NCBI RefSeq assembly: GCF_015711645.1
Contig: NZ_JABTEX010000001.1
Span: forward strand, 1,178,001-1,242,000
Reading direction: 5' to 3'
Length of the DNA stretch: 64,000 nucleotides
Source of the DNA: Planomonospora sp. ID82291
GTDB taxonomy: Bacteria; Actinomycetota; Actinomycetes; Streptosporangiales; Streptosporangiaceae
Shown: one piece after another, positions 19,761-28,261 of the stretch
Numbering within the stretch: position 1 is the stretch's first letter
Layout of the letters: each line of letters opens with the position of its first letter
The notes under the pieces: model-generated
Databases searched by the model: none
The model's input: only the letters and a program-made list of their open reading frames with translations
Told to the model about the DNA's origin: nothing
Position numbers and translations under genes: made by a program

Positions 19761-20792
19761 TCAGACGTGCACGGTGGTGATCGGCAGCGAGGAGTCGGCC
19801 GGGATGTCCAGCGGGGACGGGGACACCCCGGCGGCGACCAGGTCCGAGCCGAGAGCCGCCACCATGGCGCCGTTGTCGGTGCACAGGCCCGGGCGGGGGA
19901 CGCGCACCCGGACCCCGGCCGCCTCGCAGCGCTCGACGGCCAGCGCCCGCAACCGCGAGTTGGCCGCCACACCGCCGCCGATCAGCAGGTCGGCGACCCC
20001 GTGCTCCCGGCAGGCCGCCAGGGCCTTGCGGGTCAGCACGTCGACCACGGCCTCCTGGAACGAGGCCGCCACGTCGGGCACGTGGACCCGCTCGCCGGCC
20101 TTCTCCCTGGCCTCGACCCACCGGGCCACGGCCGTCTTCAGGCCGGAGAACGAGAAGTCCAGCGTCCCGTCGTCGTACTTGCCCCGGGGGAACGCCACGG
20201 CCGTGCCGGACCCCTCACGGGCCACCCGGTCGATGTGCGGCCCGCCCGGGAAGGGCAGCCCGAGGACCCGGGCCACCTTGTCGAACGCCTCACCGGCCGC
20301 GTCGTCCACCGTGGAGCCGAGCGGGATCACCTCCCGCGCGACGTCCGGCACCAGCAGCAGCGAGGAGTGCCCGCCCGAGACGAGCATCGCGATGCACGGC
20401 TTGGGCAGGGCGCCGTGTTCGAGCTGGTCCACGGCCACGTGGGCGGCCAGGTGGTTCACCCCGTAGAGCGGCACGCCCATGCCCAGCGCGTAGGCCTTCG
20501 CCGCCGCCACGCCCACCAGCAGCGCCCCGGCCAGGCCGGGACCGGCGGTCACGGCGACCGCGTCGATGTCGGACAGGCGCAGCCCGGACTGCTCCAGGGC
20601 CCGCTCGACGGTCGGCGCCATCGCCTCCAGGTGCGCGCGGGAGGCCACCTCGGGGACGACGCCGCCGAAGCGGGCGTGCTCCTCGACGCTGGACGCGATC
20701 GTGTTGGCCAGCAGGGTGTGGCCCCGCACGATGCCGACGCCGGTCTCGTCGCAGGAGGTCTCGATCCCCAGGACCAGAGGTTCGTCACGCAT
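19761..20792 (-). CDS. tsaD: tRNA N6-threonylcarbamoyladenosine transferase TsaD
   Basis: TsaD transfers the threonylcarbamoyl group to A37 of ANN-decoding tRNAs, working with TsaB and TsaE. The 343-residue ASKHA-fold product has [15 protein letters not shown], the metal-binding HLAAH (His114, His118), [10 protein letters not shown], the [16 protein letters not shown] segment and [14 protein letters not shown]. The length is normal. Its start overlaps the rimI stop by 8 bp, so it is translated together with rimI and tsaB. tsaE lies 2.6 kb upstream in the same cluster; tsaC is not in the window. Confidence 0.97.
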   Translation of the reverse strand: MRDEPLVLGIETSCDETGVGIVRGHTLLANTIASSVEEHARFGGVVPEVASRAHLEAMAPTVERALEQSGLRLSDIDAVAVTAGPGLAGALLVGVAAAKAYALGMGVPLYGVNHLAAHVAVDQLEHGALPKPCIAMLVSGGHSSLLLVPDVAREVIPLGSTVDDAAGEAFDKVARVLGLPFPGGPHIDRVAREGSGTAVAFPRGKYDDGTLDFSFSGLKTAVARWVEAREKAGERVHVPDVAASFQEAVVDVLTRKALAACREHGVADLLIGGGVAANSRLRALAVERCEAAGVRVRVPRPGLCTDNGAMVAALGSDLVAAGVSPSPLDIPADSSLPITTVHV

Positions 20793-21336
20793 TGAGATCC
20801 TTCTTCATCATGATCGCGTCGGTGCCGTCGGAGTAGTAGCCCCGGCGCAGGCCGATGCGCTCGAAGCCGAACCGGTCGTAGACCGCTTGGGCGTCCGGGT
20901 TGTCGGCGCGGACCTCCAGGAAGACCGAGCGGGCGCCCCGCCGTACGGCCTCCGCCAGCAGCTCGGACAGCAGGGCGCCGCCGATCCCGGCCCTGCGGCG
21001 GCCCGCCGCGACGGCGATGGTCTGCACGTCGGCCTGGTCCCCCGCGGCGGCCAGGCCCGCGTAGCCGACGATCCCGCCGCCCGCCAGGGCCACCACGTAG
21101 TGCCGGGTCCGGGGCTGGTCGGCCAGTTCGCCGCGGAACATGCCCTCGCTCCACGCGTCGGCGGGGAAGGTCTTTCGTTCGAGCTCCGTCACGGCGGGCA
21201 GGTCGCCGACGGTCATCCGCCGGAGCAGCACGTCCCCGGCGCTCTGCGGGCCCGGGGTGCCTCCGCCGCTCCGGCCGCCCCCATCGCTCCGGCCGCCCCC
21301 GTCGCGGGCCGCGTCCGGGCGGGGCCCCTCGCTCAC
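20785..21336 (-). CDS. rimI: Ribosomal protein S18 alanine N-acetyltransferase RimI
   Basis: This GNAT acetyltransferase acetylates the N-terminus of S18. The 183-residue product has a GNAT core: [20 protein letters not shown] then the RimI signature [15 protein letters not shown], the acetyl-CoA loop [19 protein letters not shown], and [19 protein letters not shown] then [10 protein letters not shown]. The N-terminal 35 residues are a Gly/Arg/Ser-rich repeat tract ([14 protein letters not shown]) not found in E. coli RimI. The GTG start overlaps the tsaB stop (GTGA). It lies between tsaB and tsaD as in many actinobacteria. Confidence 0.93.
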   Translation of the reverse strand: MSEGPRPDAARDGGGRSDGGGRSGGGTPGPQSAGDVLLRRMTVGDLPAVTELERKTFPADAWSEGMFRGELADQPRTRHYVVALAGGGIVGYAGLAAAGDQADVQTIAVAAGRRRAGIGGALLSELLAEAVRRGARSVFLEVRADNPDAQAVYDRFGFERIGLRRGYYSDGTDAIMMKKDLNA

Positions 21337-22016
21337 TTGGTGACCTTCTTCGGCGCGGAGGGCACCTGGGCGTCGGGGCGGCGCAGGTAGATCGGGCGGG
21401 GCACGCCCAGCACGGGGTGCGTGCCGCTCGCCACGACCTCGGCCAGGTCCGGCTGCCCCAGCTGCGCGGCGGCCAGCGCGGCCAGCGCCCCCGCACCCGG
21501 GTACTCGGGCGCGGCGGCCAGCCGGGAGGACCCGACGACCTCGGCGTACATCCGCGCGCCGGCGCCGACGACCGGCAGGTCGCCGGGCAGGTCCTGCGGC
21601 CGGTCCACCGCGGGCCCGGACAGCCGGGTGCGCGCGTCGGCGTAGCGGCCCCAGAAGACCTCCCTGCGGCGGGCGTCGGTGGCGACCAGGAACGGCTCGG
21701 ACAGGCCGCTGCCGTAGGCGAGGGCGTCGAGCGTGCACACGCCGTACGCGGGCACGCCCAGGGCGGTGGCCAGGGCCTGGGCGGTCACCAGGCCGACCCG
21801 CAGGCCGGTGTAGGGGCCGGGGCCGGAGCCCGCCACGATCGTCGTGACGTCGGCGAGCGAGGCTCCGGCCTCCGCCATGACGCGTTCGATCGCGGGCACG
21901 AGCAGCTCGCCGTGGCGGCGCGCGTCCACCGTGGTCGACTCGGAGAGGACCCTCGTGCCGTCGTGCAGCGCTGCGGTGACGGCGGGGGTCGCGGTGTCAA
22001 AGGCCAGGACCAGCAC
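21333..22016 (-). CDS. tsaB: tRNA threonylcarbamoyladenosine biosynthesis protein TsaB
   Basis: TsaB is the non-catalytic ASKHA partner that dimerises with TsaD for t6A37 synthesis. The 227-residue product starts MLVLAFDTATPAVTAALHDG and shows the hallmark GSGPGPYTGLRVGLVTAQAL and ATDARRREVFWGRY. The GTG at 22016 gives the typical start; the frame extends a few codons upstream without similarity. Its stop overlaps the rimI start. Confidence 0.95.
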   Translation of the reverse strand: MLVLAFDTATPAVTAALHDGTRVLSESTTVDARRHGELLVPAIERVMAEAGASLADVTTIVAGSGPGPYTGLRVGLVTAQALATALGVPAYGVCTLDALAYGSGLSEPFLVATDARRREVFWGRYADARTRLSGPAVDRPQDLPGDLPVVGAGARMYAEVVGSSRLAAAPEYPGAGALAALAAAQLGQPDLAEVVASGTHPVLGVPRPIYLRRPDAQVPSAPKKVTK

Positions 22017-22085
22017 GGTCGTCAAGCCTAGCCCGTCGTACGGCACGGCCCGCACCGAAGGCGCGGACGCCGTCCCCCTCCGGGG

Positions 22086-22652
22086 TCAGGTCCCGGGGTC
22101 GGCGGGCTTCACCAGGGTGGCATAGACGATCACGTTGTCGTCGTACTCGTTCCGGTCCCAGTCGAACGCCCCGCCGCAGGTGATCAGGCGCAGGCCGTCC
22201 TCCACGTAGACCTTGTCCGCCGGGAAGTCGTCCTTGGCGACCTGCTCGACGGAGTCGACGCGGTACTGGGCGGTCCTGCCGTCACTCCGCACGACCTTGA
22301 TGACCTGGCCCTCGCGCATGGTCTTGAGCTTGTAGAAGACCGCGGGCGCCTCCTTGGTGTCGACGTGCCCGAGGATGACCGCGGGCCCCTCGTCACCGGG
22401 GACCACGGTTCCGGCGACCCAGCCGGCGACGTCCGGTTTCTCGTACGGCGGCAGCTCGACCTCGCCGTCGGCCACGCCGAGCCTCATCAGCGGCGCCTTG
22501 ACACCGAGCGACGGGATCTCCAGGCGGCTGGGCACCACCGTGGCCCGGACGGGCCCGTCGTCCTCGGTGCCGCCCTTGCCGAACGCGACCATGACGGCGC
22601 CGGTGAGGACTCCGGCCACGATGATCCGTGACCAGCGGGGGGAATCGGCCAT
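22086..22652 (-). CDS. Class F sortase
   Basis: Sortases are membrane transpeptidases that join surface proteins to the cell wall or to each other. The 188-residue product has an N-terminal membrane anchor (residues 9-25), the beta-barrel with ILGHVDTKEAPAVFYKL (catalytic His96), LITCGGAF (nucleophile Cys159) and the arginine in WDRNEYDDN (Arg167). This is the class F layout, which is found mainly in actinobacteria. It lies 6 bp after a surface-protein gene with a C-terminal PHTGG motif, membrane segment and RRRR tail, its likely substrate. It is inserted between tsaB and tsaE and probably shares their transcript. Confidence 0.93.
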   Translation of the reverse strand: MADSPRWSRIIVAGVLTGAVMVAFGKGGTEDDGPVRATVVPSRLEIPSLGVKAPLMRLGVADGEVELPPYEKPDVAGWVAGTVVPGDEGPAVILGHVDTKEAPAVFYKLKTMREGQVIKVVRSDGRTAQYRVDSVEQVAKDDFPADKVYVEDGLRLITCGGAFDWDRNEYDDNVIVYATLVKPADPGT

Positions 22653-22658
22653 CGGAGG

Positions 22659-23306
22659 TTACGCGCGGCGGCGGCGCACGACCGCGAAGCCGATGCCGCC
22701 CGCCAGGACCGCCAGCAGCGCGACGGCCGACCCGGCGGGCATGCCCGAGTCGTCCGGCCCGCCGGCCGCGGTGCCGCCGCCGCCGGTGTGCGGGGCCTTG
22801 GTGCTGACGGGCTTGCGGGTCGTGGTCGGCCTGGCGCTGGGCGTGCCGTCCGCCACGATCCGCAGGTCGGCCGTGCCGGTGTCGTTGGTCCCCTCGCAGC
22901 GGGCGTTGACGTCGTAGACGCCGGGCTTGACGCCGTCGGCGACCGTGGCCTGCCCGCGGACCCACGGCCGGGGTGTGGGCGTGGCGGTGCCCTGGGGGGC
23001 GGGGGTGGGGGTCACCAGGATGGGGTCGAGCGTGACGGGGGTGCGGAAGATCTCCGAGGAGGCGGTGCCCCGGTGCTCGGGACCGCCCTGGGGGATCGGG
23101 CAGTTCGCCAGCACCCAGACCTTGTCGCCCGCCTTCGCCCGGGCGGGCTGGAGCTGGATCTCGATGTCGACCCGGCCGGCGGCCGTCACGGAGGCGGCGG
23201 GCGAGGAGGTCGCCGCGGCGTTCTCCGTCTCCGGCTCCGCCGTGCAGCCGGTCATCCCGATCAGGGCGATGGCCCCGAGAACAGCGACACGCTTGACCCT
23301 TGGCAC
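22659..23306 (-). CDS. Lipobox-bearing surface protein, probable sortase substrate
   Basis: The 215-residue protein has a lipoprotein-type signal (VAVLGAIALIGMTGC, Cys21), a Pro/Thr-rich extracellular domain of about 140 residues with two cysteines (LANCPIP, NARCEGT), a KPVSTKAPHTGGGG motif at 165-178, one hydrophobic segment (192-210) and a terminal RRRR. The end is a sortase cell-wall sorting signal with PHTGG in the place of LPxTG. Both a lipid anchor and a sorting signal in one protein are unusual. The extracellular domain resembles short Ig-like or secreted domains of actinobacteria, with no defined function. GTG start with GGAG 7-8 bp upstream. Confidence 0.75.
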   Translation of the reverse strand: MPRVKRVAVLGAIALIGMTGCTAEPETENAAATSSPAASVTAAGRVDIEIQLQPARAKAGDKVWVLANCPIPQGGPEHRGTASSEIFRTPVTLDPILVTPTPAPQGTATPTPRPWVRGQATVADGVKPGVYDVNARCEGTNDTGTADLRIVADGTPSARPTTTRKPVSTKAPHTGGGGTAAGGPDDSGMPAGSAVALLAVLAGGIGFAVVRRRRA

Positions 23307-23418
23307 CGTCGCACTCCACTCCGCAGTCCGGCCGACGACCCTCGGCTGACACGACTTCCCGCCTGTTCCCCATTAAACATGGGCAAGCCCGTCAGAGTCG
23401 ATCATCAGACATGATGAT

Positions 23419-23874
23419 CTATACCAAGGGGGAGGGAACCGTCTCCCAGCGGGCGCCGACCCCGCGGAGCCGTACCGTGCGCTCGTCGTCCGCCTCGCCC
23501 CGGTCGATGCGGATCTCCAGCCGGTCCTCGGTGAGCCCCTCGACCAGGCCCTCGCCCCACTCGACGAGCGTGACGGAGTCCTCCAGGGAGGCGTCCAGGT
23601 CCAGGTCGTCGACCTCCAGGTCGCCGCCGAGCCGGTAGGCGTCCACGTGCACGAGGGCGGGACCGTCCACCAGCGAGGGATGCACCCGGGCGATCACGAA
23701 GGTCGGCGAGGTGATCGGGCCGCGTACCTTGAGCCCCTCGCCGATGCCCTGGACCAGGGTCGTCTTGCCCGCGCCCAGCGGCCCGGAGAGCACCGCCAGG
23801 TCCCCCGGCCGCAGCAGCCCGGCCAGCTCCGCGCCCAGTTCCCGCATCTCCTCGGCGGTCGCCACGATCCTCAC
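23419..23874 (-). CDS. tsaE: tRNA threonylcarbamoyladenosine biosynthesis ATPase TsaE
   Basis: TsaE is the P-loop ATPase needed for turnover of the TsaBD complex in t6A37 synthesis. The 151-residue product has AEEMRELGAELAGLLRPGDL, Walker A GPLGAGKTT (31-39), the SPTFVIARVHPS switch, VHVDAYRLGG and LVEWGEGLVE. I take the GTG at 23874 (MRIVATAEE) because GGGGAG lies 8 bp upstream; another GTG at 23883 sits on the binding site itself. The start overlaps the end of a repeat-coded small frame (23871-23957). Confidence 0.93.
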   Translation of the reverse strand: MRIVATAEEMRELGAELAGLLRPGDLAVLSGPLGAGKTTLVQGIGEGLKVRGPITSPTFVIARVHPSLVDGPALVHVDAYRLGGDLEVDDLDLDASLEDSVTLVEWGEGLVEGLTEDRLEIRIDRGEADDERTVRLRGVGARWETVPSPLV

Positions 23875-23957
23875 CGTCCGCACTCCCCTCTGCTCATGCC
23901 ACCGCTCACGTCACCGCTCATGCCACCGCTCACGTCACCGCTCATGCCACCGCTCAT
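23871..23957 (-). CDS. Possible 28-residue leader peptide coupled to tsaE
   Basis: A small frame reads MSGGMSGDVSGGMSGD and then VSGGMSRGECGR, and its TGA overlaps the tsaE GTG (GTGA), the pattern of translational coupling. It is made of the 12-bp tandem repeat, so nearly every fourth codon is ATG or GTG and could initiate. There is no good ribosome binding site before its first ATG. It may be a chance frame. Confidence 0.25.
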   Translation of the reverse strand: MSGGMSGDVSGGMSGDVSGGMSRGECGR

Positions 23958-23964
23958 GTCGCGG
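23893..23964. repeat. 12-bp tandem repeat, six copies
   Basis: Six back-to-back copies of CTCA(T/C)G(C/T)CACCG, alternating between CTCATGCCACCG and CTCACGTCACCG, fill the gap between the hydrolase stop (23990) and the tsaE start. The last copy has diverged (CTCATGTCGCGG). Alternation means the real expansion unit is 24 bp. Confidence 0.9.
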
Positions 23965-23989
23965 ACGGCCGCTCCTCCGGCGGGCCGGG

Positions 23990-25063
23990 CTACTGCTCCG
24001 CGGCGTCCGCGGCGTCCGCGGCCACCCGCTTGAGCAGGTCGCGCAACGCGTCGTTGACCGCGCCCGGCCGCTCCAGCTGCACCAGGTGCGAGCTGTCCGG
24101 CACCTCGGTGTACCACGCACGCGGCAGGGCCGCGGCCATCGCCTTGCTGTGCTCGACCGGGGTCAGCCAGTCGCCGTCGCCGACCACGATCGAGGTCGGC
24201 ACGCCGTCCAGGACGCCCAGCGCGCTCAGTTTGTCGTGCGACATCAGCGCCGGGTAGAAGTCCGCGATCACTTCGAAAGGGGTGGAGCGGATCATCGACT
24301 CGACGAAGTCGACCACGGTGGGGCTGACGTTCTCGGAGTCGCCGAAGCCCAGGTGGCGCAGGACCAGGAAGGCCACGTCGCTGCCGGCCTGGCGGCCCTT
24401 GTCCACCAGCGAGCCCCGGCGGCCGAGCAGCGCCACCGTACTCGGAGTGATCATGTGCACCGCCTTGGAGAGCAGCGCGGGCAGACCCAAAGAGACCTCG
24501 GCCAGCTTCCCGGCGGAGGTGGAGATCAGCGAGACGCCCTTGATCCGGTCGCCGAACAGCTCGGGGCGCCGGTCGGCGAGCGCCATGATCGTCATGCCGC
24601 CCATGGAGTGGCCGACGAGCACGCACGGGCCCGGGACCAGCTCCTGGAGGACCTCGTACAGGTCCTCGCCCAGCCGGTCGATCGTGGAGTCGTCGACCCG
24701 GGTGCGCTGCGAGCGCCCGTGGGAGCGCTGGTCCCACAGCACCAGGCGGTAGGAGTCGCGCAGGTCGCGGCGCTGGTAGTGCCAGGAGTCCAGGTTGAGG
24801 GTGTACCCGTGGCAGAGCACCACGGTCAGCGGGGCGTCCTCGGGCCCGTCGACCTCGGCGTGCAGGGAGACGCCGTCGGAGGCCGTGATCGTGACGGGCC
24901 TGCCGCGCAGCTCACCCAGCGGCTCGCTCGCCTCCAGGTCGGGACGGAGCCTGATCCTGCCCACGGCGTACCGCTTGGCGAAGGCGGCCGCCGCCACTCC
25001 GGCGGACGCCGCACCGAAGACCGCACTCGCGATCCCGACCCTGCGTCGTGTCGTGGTAGCCAT
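23990..25063 (-). CDS. Alpha/beta hydrolase, N-terminal membrane anchor
   Basis: The 357-residue product has a short hydrophobic N-terminus (VGIASAVFGAASAGVAAAAF, residues 9-28) and then a complete alpha/beta hydrolase: oxyanion LCHGY, LWDQRSHGRSQRT, nucleophile GHSMGG (Ser153), an acidic residue in VVGDGDWLTP, and the histidine in PDSSHLVQLE. The order fits the esterase/lipase class located between alr and tsaE in many actinobacteria. The substrate is unknown. It lies 12 bp before the alr stop on the same strand and is probably in that operon. Confidence 0.9.
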   Translation of the reverse strand: MATTTRRRVGIASAVFGAASAGVAAAAFAKRYAVGRIRLRPDLEASEPLGELRGRPVTITASDGVSLHAEVDGPEDAPLTVVLCHGYTLNLDSWHYQRRDLRDSYRLVLWDQRSHGRSQRTRVDDSTIDRLGEDLYEVLQELVPGPCVLVGHSMGGMTIMALADRRPELFGDRIKGVSLISTSAGKLAEVSLGLPALLSKAVHMITPSTVALLGRRGSLVDKGRQAGSDVAFLVLRHLGFGDSENVSPTVVDFVESMIRSTPFEVIADFYPALMSHDKLSALGVLDGVPTSIVVGDGDWLTPVEHSKAMAAALPRAWYTEVPDSSHLVQLERPGAVNDALRDLLKRVAADAADAAEQ

Positions 25064-25075
25064 CGCGCACCCCCT

Positions 25076-26203
25076 TTACCGGTAAACGCGCGGTACGCGT
25101 GAACCGATCCCGGTCACGATCTCATACGTGATCGTGCCGAGGGAATCCGCCCATTCCTGCACGGTCGGCTCACCCCGTGAACCGTCGCCGAACAGGACCA
25201 CCTCGTCTCCCTCCGTCACCGGGTCGTCTCCCACGTCGATCACGAACTGGTCCATGCAGACCCGACCGGCGATCCGCCGCCGGCGGCCTCCCGCGAGCAC
25301 CTCCGCCCGGTTGGTGGCGTGCCGAGGGATGCCGTCCGCATACCCGAGGGGGACCAGACCAAGCGTGGTTTCACAATCTGTGACATAAAGGTGCCCATAG
25401 GACACTCCGGAACCCTCAGGCACCCGCTTGACCAGCGCGAGCCGCGCCACCAGCGTCATCGCCGGACGCAGTCCGAAATCCCCCAGCTCCGGGACGGGGC
25501 TCAGGCCGTAGAGCGCGATGCCCGGCCGGACCATGTCGTAACGGGCCCGCGGGAGCGCCAGGGCCGCCGCGGAGTTGGCGATGTGCCGGATCACGTGCGA
25601 GCCCGCGGCCCCCGCCTTCTCCGCCACGGCCAGCGCCTCGTCGAACGCGTCGAGCTGGGCCGCGACGGACGGGTGTCCCGGGACGTCGGCGCAGGCGAGG
25701 TGCGACCAGAGACCGGTGATCTCCACCGTCCCCTCCGCCTGCCGGGCCAGCGCCCGGTCCAGCAGCGCGGGCCAGTCCGCGGCGGTCGCCCCGCCGCGCC
25801 CGTTGCCGGTGTCGGCCTTCAGGTGCACCCGGGCCGGACGCCCGGCCCGGCCCGCCGCCTCCGCGATCTCGTCCACCAGCCACGGCGCGCCCGCCGCCAG
25901 CTCCACGTCCCCGGCGACGGCCTCGGCCAGCGGCTCCCCCGGCGGGATGAGCCACGACAGGACCGGCGCGGCGACGCCCGCGGCCCGCAGCGCCAGAGCC
26001 TCCCGCACGGAGGCGGTGCCGAGCCGGTCGGCGCCGCCCTCCAGGGCCGCCCGCGCGCAGGCCGCCATGCCGTGCCCGTACCCGTCCGCCTTGACCGTGG
26101 CCATGACCTGGGCGCCGGACGCCCGGCTCCGCAGCAGCGCGGTGTTCGCCCGGATCGCCGAGAGGTCCACCCGCGCCTCGGCAGGGGTCATCGGGAAGCT
26201 CAT
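25076..26203 (-). CDS. alr: Alanine racemase
   Basis: Alr interconverts L- and D-alanine with PLP to supply peptidoglycan. The 375-residue product has the PLP lysine in ATVKADGYGHG (Lys38), the barrel strands VHLKADTGNGRGG and GLWSHLACAD, RPGIALYGLSP, and the catalytic tyrosine region GVSYGHLYVT followed by VCMDQFVIDVG. The length is normal. Its ATG overlaps the stop of nnr (ATGA), so the two are translationally coupled. Confidence 0.97.
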   Translation of the reverse strand: MSFPMTPAEARVDLSAIRANTALLRSRASGAQVMATVKADGYGHGMAACARAALEGGADRLGTASVREALALRAAGVAAPVLSWLIPPGEPLAEAVAGDVELAAGAPWLVDEIAEAAGRAGRPARVHLKADTGNGRGGATAADWPALLDRALARQAEGTVEITGLWSHLACADVPGHPSVAAQLDAFDEALAVAEKAGAAGSHVIRHIANSAAALALPRARYDMVRPGIALYGLSPVPELGDFGLRPAMTLVARLALVKRVPEGSGVSYGHLYVTDCETTLGLVPLGYADGIPRHATNRAEVLAGGRRRRIAGRVCMDQFVIDVGDDPVTEGDEVVLFGDGSRGEPTVQEWADSLGTITYEIVTGIGSRVPRVYR

Positions 26204-27858
26204 CCTTCCAGTTTGGCAGCTCCGTCCCGGTGCCGGAGCCCGTTCACCACCCGCCTGATCACGCCCGGGAGCGCCTCGGCGACGTCCCCGGCGGCCAGCG
26301 GCCCGTCCTGCCCGGCGACGCCGTGCAGGTACGCCGCGCACGTGGCCGCGTCGTAGCAGTCCAGCCCGGCCGCCAGCAGCGCGCCCGCGAGCCCGGCCAG
26401 CACGTCGCCGGTGCCGCCGGTGGCCAGCCAGGGGCTGCCGGTCGGGTTGACCCGGACCGGCCGGCCCTCCTGCGCCACCAGCGTGGTCGAGCCCTTCAGC
26501 AGCACGGTCGCGCCCAGTTCCGCGGCGGCCCGCCGTACGTGCTCCAGCCGCCGCGCCTCGATCCGCGCCCGGTCCACGCCCAGCAGCCGGGACAGCTCGC
26601 CCGCGTGCGGGGTGAGCAGCACCGGGGCCCCGCGCCGCAGCAGCGACCGGTCCTCGGCCAGCAGCGTCAGGCCGTCGGCGTCCACCAGCACCGGCAGATC
26701 GCTCGCCAGCACCGAGCGGGCCAGCGCGAACGCGCCGGAGTCCGTGCCGAGGCCGGGCCCGAGCACCCACGCCTGCACCCGTCCCACCCCGCCGACCCCC
26801 TCGCCCGGCGCCAGTTCGGTGACCACCGCCTCCGGCCAGCGGGCCCGCACCCCGGCCACCGGCTCGGCGGCCCCCGCGTAGCGGACCATGCCGGCCCCGC
26901 CGCGGACCGCGCCCCCCACGCACAGCACCGCCGCCCCGGTGTAGCGGCGGCTCCCGGCCGCGATCCCCACGACCCCCCGGCGGTACTTGTCGGAGCGGGC
27001 GTCCGGCCTCGGCAGCAGCGGCGCGACGTCCGCACCGGTCGGCGCGGTCACGCCGGCGTCCGGCAGGTACGGCCCCAGCCCGATGTCGACCTGTTCCACC
27101 CGGCCCGCGTGCCCCGCGCCCGGGTCGATCAGCAGCCCGGCCTTGAGCGCCCCGAAGGTGACCGTGACGTCCGCCCGGAACGCCTCGCCCCCGACCCGCC
27201 CGTCACTCGCGTCCACCCCGCTCGGCACGTCCACCGCGACGACGGCGCCGGAGGCGCTCACGGTCTCGGCGGTGATCCGCGCCAGCGTCGCGTACGGCTC
27301 CCGCAGCGCGCCCGTCCCGCCGATGCCGACCAGTCCGTCCACGACCAGGTCCGCCGCCCCGGTCAGCGCGCGGACCCGCTCGAACCGGCCGTCCGACGGG
27401 CCGGTGCCGATGCCGGTGCCGGTGCCGGGTGGGACGGTGCCGGGTGGGACGGTGCCGGTGCCGGTGCCGGTGTCCTGCAGGACGGCCGCACCGCCCGCGG
27501 AGGCGTCCCCGGCGTCCGGCACGGGACCGCTCCGCAGGTCGAGCACCCGCCCCCCGGCCCGGCGCAGGGCCGCCAGCCCGGCCGGGTGCGCCCGTGACCC
27601 GGCCAGGACCGCGTCCACCCGCGCGCCGCGGGCCGCCAACCGGGCCCCGGCGTACAGGGCGTCGCCGCCGTTGTCGCCGCCGCCCACCAGGAGCACGACG
27701 CGCGAGCCGTACACCCGGCCGGCCGTGCCGCCGAGCATCCGGGCGCAGACCGCCGCCAGCCCGGCGGCCGCGCGTTCCATCAGCGCACCCTCGGGCAGCG
27801 CCGCCATCAGCGCCGCCTCGGCCGCCCTGATCTGGTCAGAGGTGTATGCCGTCCGCAT
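26200..27858 (-). CDS. nnr: Bifunctional NAD(P)H-hydrate epimerase / dehydratase
   Basis: The protein repairs hydrated NADH and NADPH. The N-terminal epimerase (YjeF_N, residues 1-240) shows LLVGGGDNGGDALYAGARLA, DLVVDGLVGIGGTGALREPY and VDVPSGVDASDGRV. The C-terminal ADP-dependent dehydratase (250-552) shows KYRRGVVGIAAGSRRYTGAA, VLGPGLGTD, LLTPHAGELSRLLG and GTGDVLAGLAGALLAAG. Residues 129-155 hold a non-family insertion of GT/PPGT repeats coded by a tandem repeat. The start at 27858 (MRTAYTSDQI) fits the family. It is coupled to alr downstream and 10 bp after acpS. Confidence 0.95.
   Translation of the reverse strand: MRTAYTSDQIRAAEAALMAALPEGALMERAAAGLAAVCARMLGGTAGRVYGSRVVLLVGGGDNGGDALYAGARLAARGARVDAVLAGSRAHPAGLAALRRAGGRVLDLRSGPVPDAGDASAGGAAVLQDTGTGTGTVPPGTVPPGTGTGIGTGPSDGRFERVRALTGAADLVVDGLVGIGGTGALREPYATLARITAETVSASGAVVAVDVPSGVDASDGRVGGEAFRADVTVTFGALKAGLLIDPGAGHAGRVEQVDIGLGPYLPDAGVTAPTGADVAPLLPRPDARSDKYRRGVVGIAAGSRRYTGAAVLCVGGAVRGGAGMVRYAGAAEPVAGVRARWPEAVVTELAPGEGVGGVGRVQAWVLGPGLGTDSGAFALARSVLASDLPVLVDADGLTLLAEDRSLLRRGAPVLLTPHAGELSRLLGVDRARIEARRLEHVRRAAAELGATVLLKGSTTLVAQEGRPVRVNPTGSPWLATGGTGDVLAGLAGALLAAGLDCYDAATCAAYLHGVAGQDGPLAAGDVAEALPGVIRRVVNGLRHRDGAAKLEG
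27401..27472. repeat. GGTGCC / 15-bp tandem repeat inside nnr
   Basis: Runs of the hexamer GGTGCC flank two copies of GGGTGGGACGGTGCC (27427-27441 and 27442-27456). The number of bases is a multiple of three, so the epimerase frame stays open and gains a flexible Gly-Thr-Pro loop. Slippage during replication is the probable cause. Confidence 0.9.
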
Positions 27859-27868
27859 TCCGCCCAAT

Positions 27869-28228
27869 CTACGGGGCCCGGCCCTCCGCGATCACGTAGG
27901 CGACGGCGACGCCGCCGTCGTGGGTCAGCGAGACGTGCCAGCGGACCACGCCCAGGGCCACGGCGACCTCGGCGGCCCGGCCGGTCACCCGCAGCTCCGG
28001 GCGGCCGTGCTCGCCGGTCACCACCTCGGCCTCCGCGTGCAGCAGGCCGGGCGGAGCCCCCAGCGCCTTGGCGACGGCCTCCTTGGCCGCGAACCGCGCG
28101 GCCAGGGACTCCAGCCGCAGACCGCGCTCCCGCTCGGTGAACAGCCGCGCCCGCAGCGCGGGCGTCCGCTCCAGCGTCGCCCCGAACCTGGCCACGTCCA
28201 CGACGTCCACGCCGATTCCCACGATCAT
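27869..28228 (-). CDS. acpS: Holo-[acyl-carrier-protein] synthase
   Basis: AcpS moves 4'-phosphopantetheine from CoA to apo-ACP for fatty acid synthesis. The 119-residue product has the metal-binding [12 protein letters not shown] at the start, [20 protein letters not shown] with the family [12 protein letters not shown] motif, and the [17 protein letters not shown] end. It lies just upstream of nnr and alr, the usual order in actinobacteria. Confidence 0.96.
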   Translation of the reverse strand: MIVGIGVDVVDVARFGATLERTPALRARLFTERERGLRLESLAARFAAKEAVAKALGAPPGLLHAEAEVVTGEHGRPELRVTGRAAEVAVALGVVRWHVSLTHDGGVAVAYVIAEGRAP

Positions 28229-28261
28229 CCGCCCAGGCTAGTGCGGGTGCGCGCCCGGCCG

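Noticed and set aside
16133-19780. 1215-codon open frame across the coiled-coil, MarR and OYE genes
   Set aside because: It is out of frame with two well-supported genes and antisense to MarR, and is extremely Arg/Pro-rich.
23893-23964. CRISPR array or transcription-factor iterons
   Set aside because: Direct 12-bp units without spacers and no plasmid or origin genes near; simple tandem repeat is enough.
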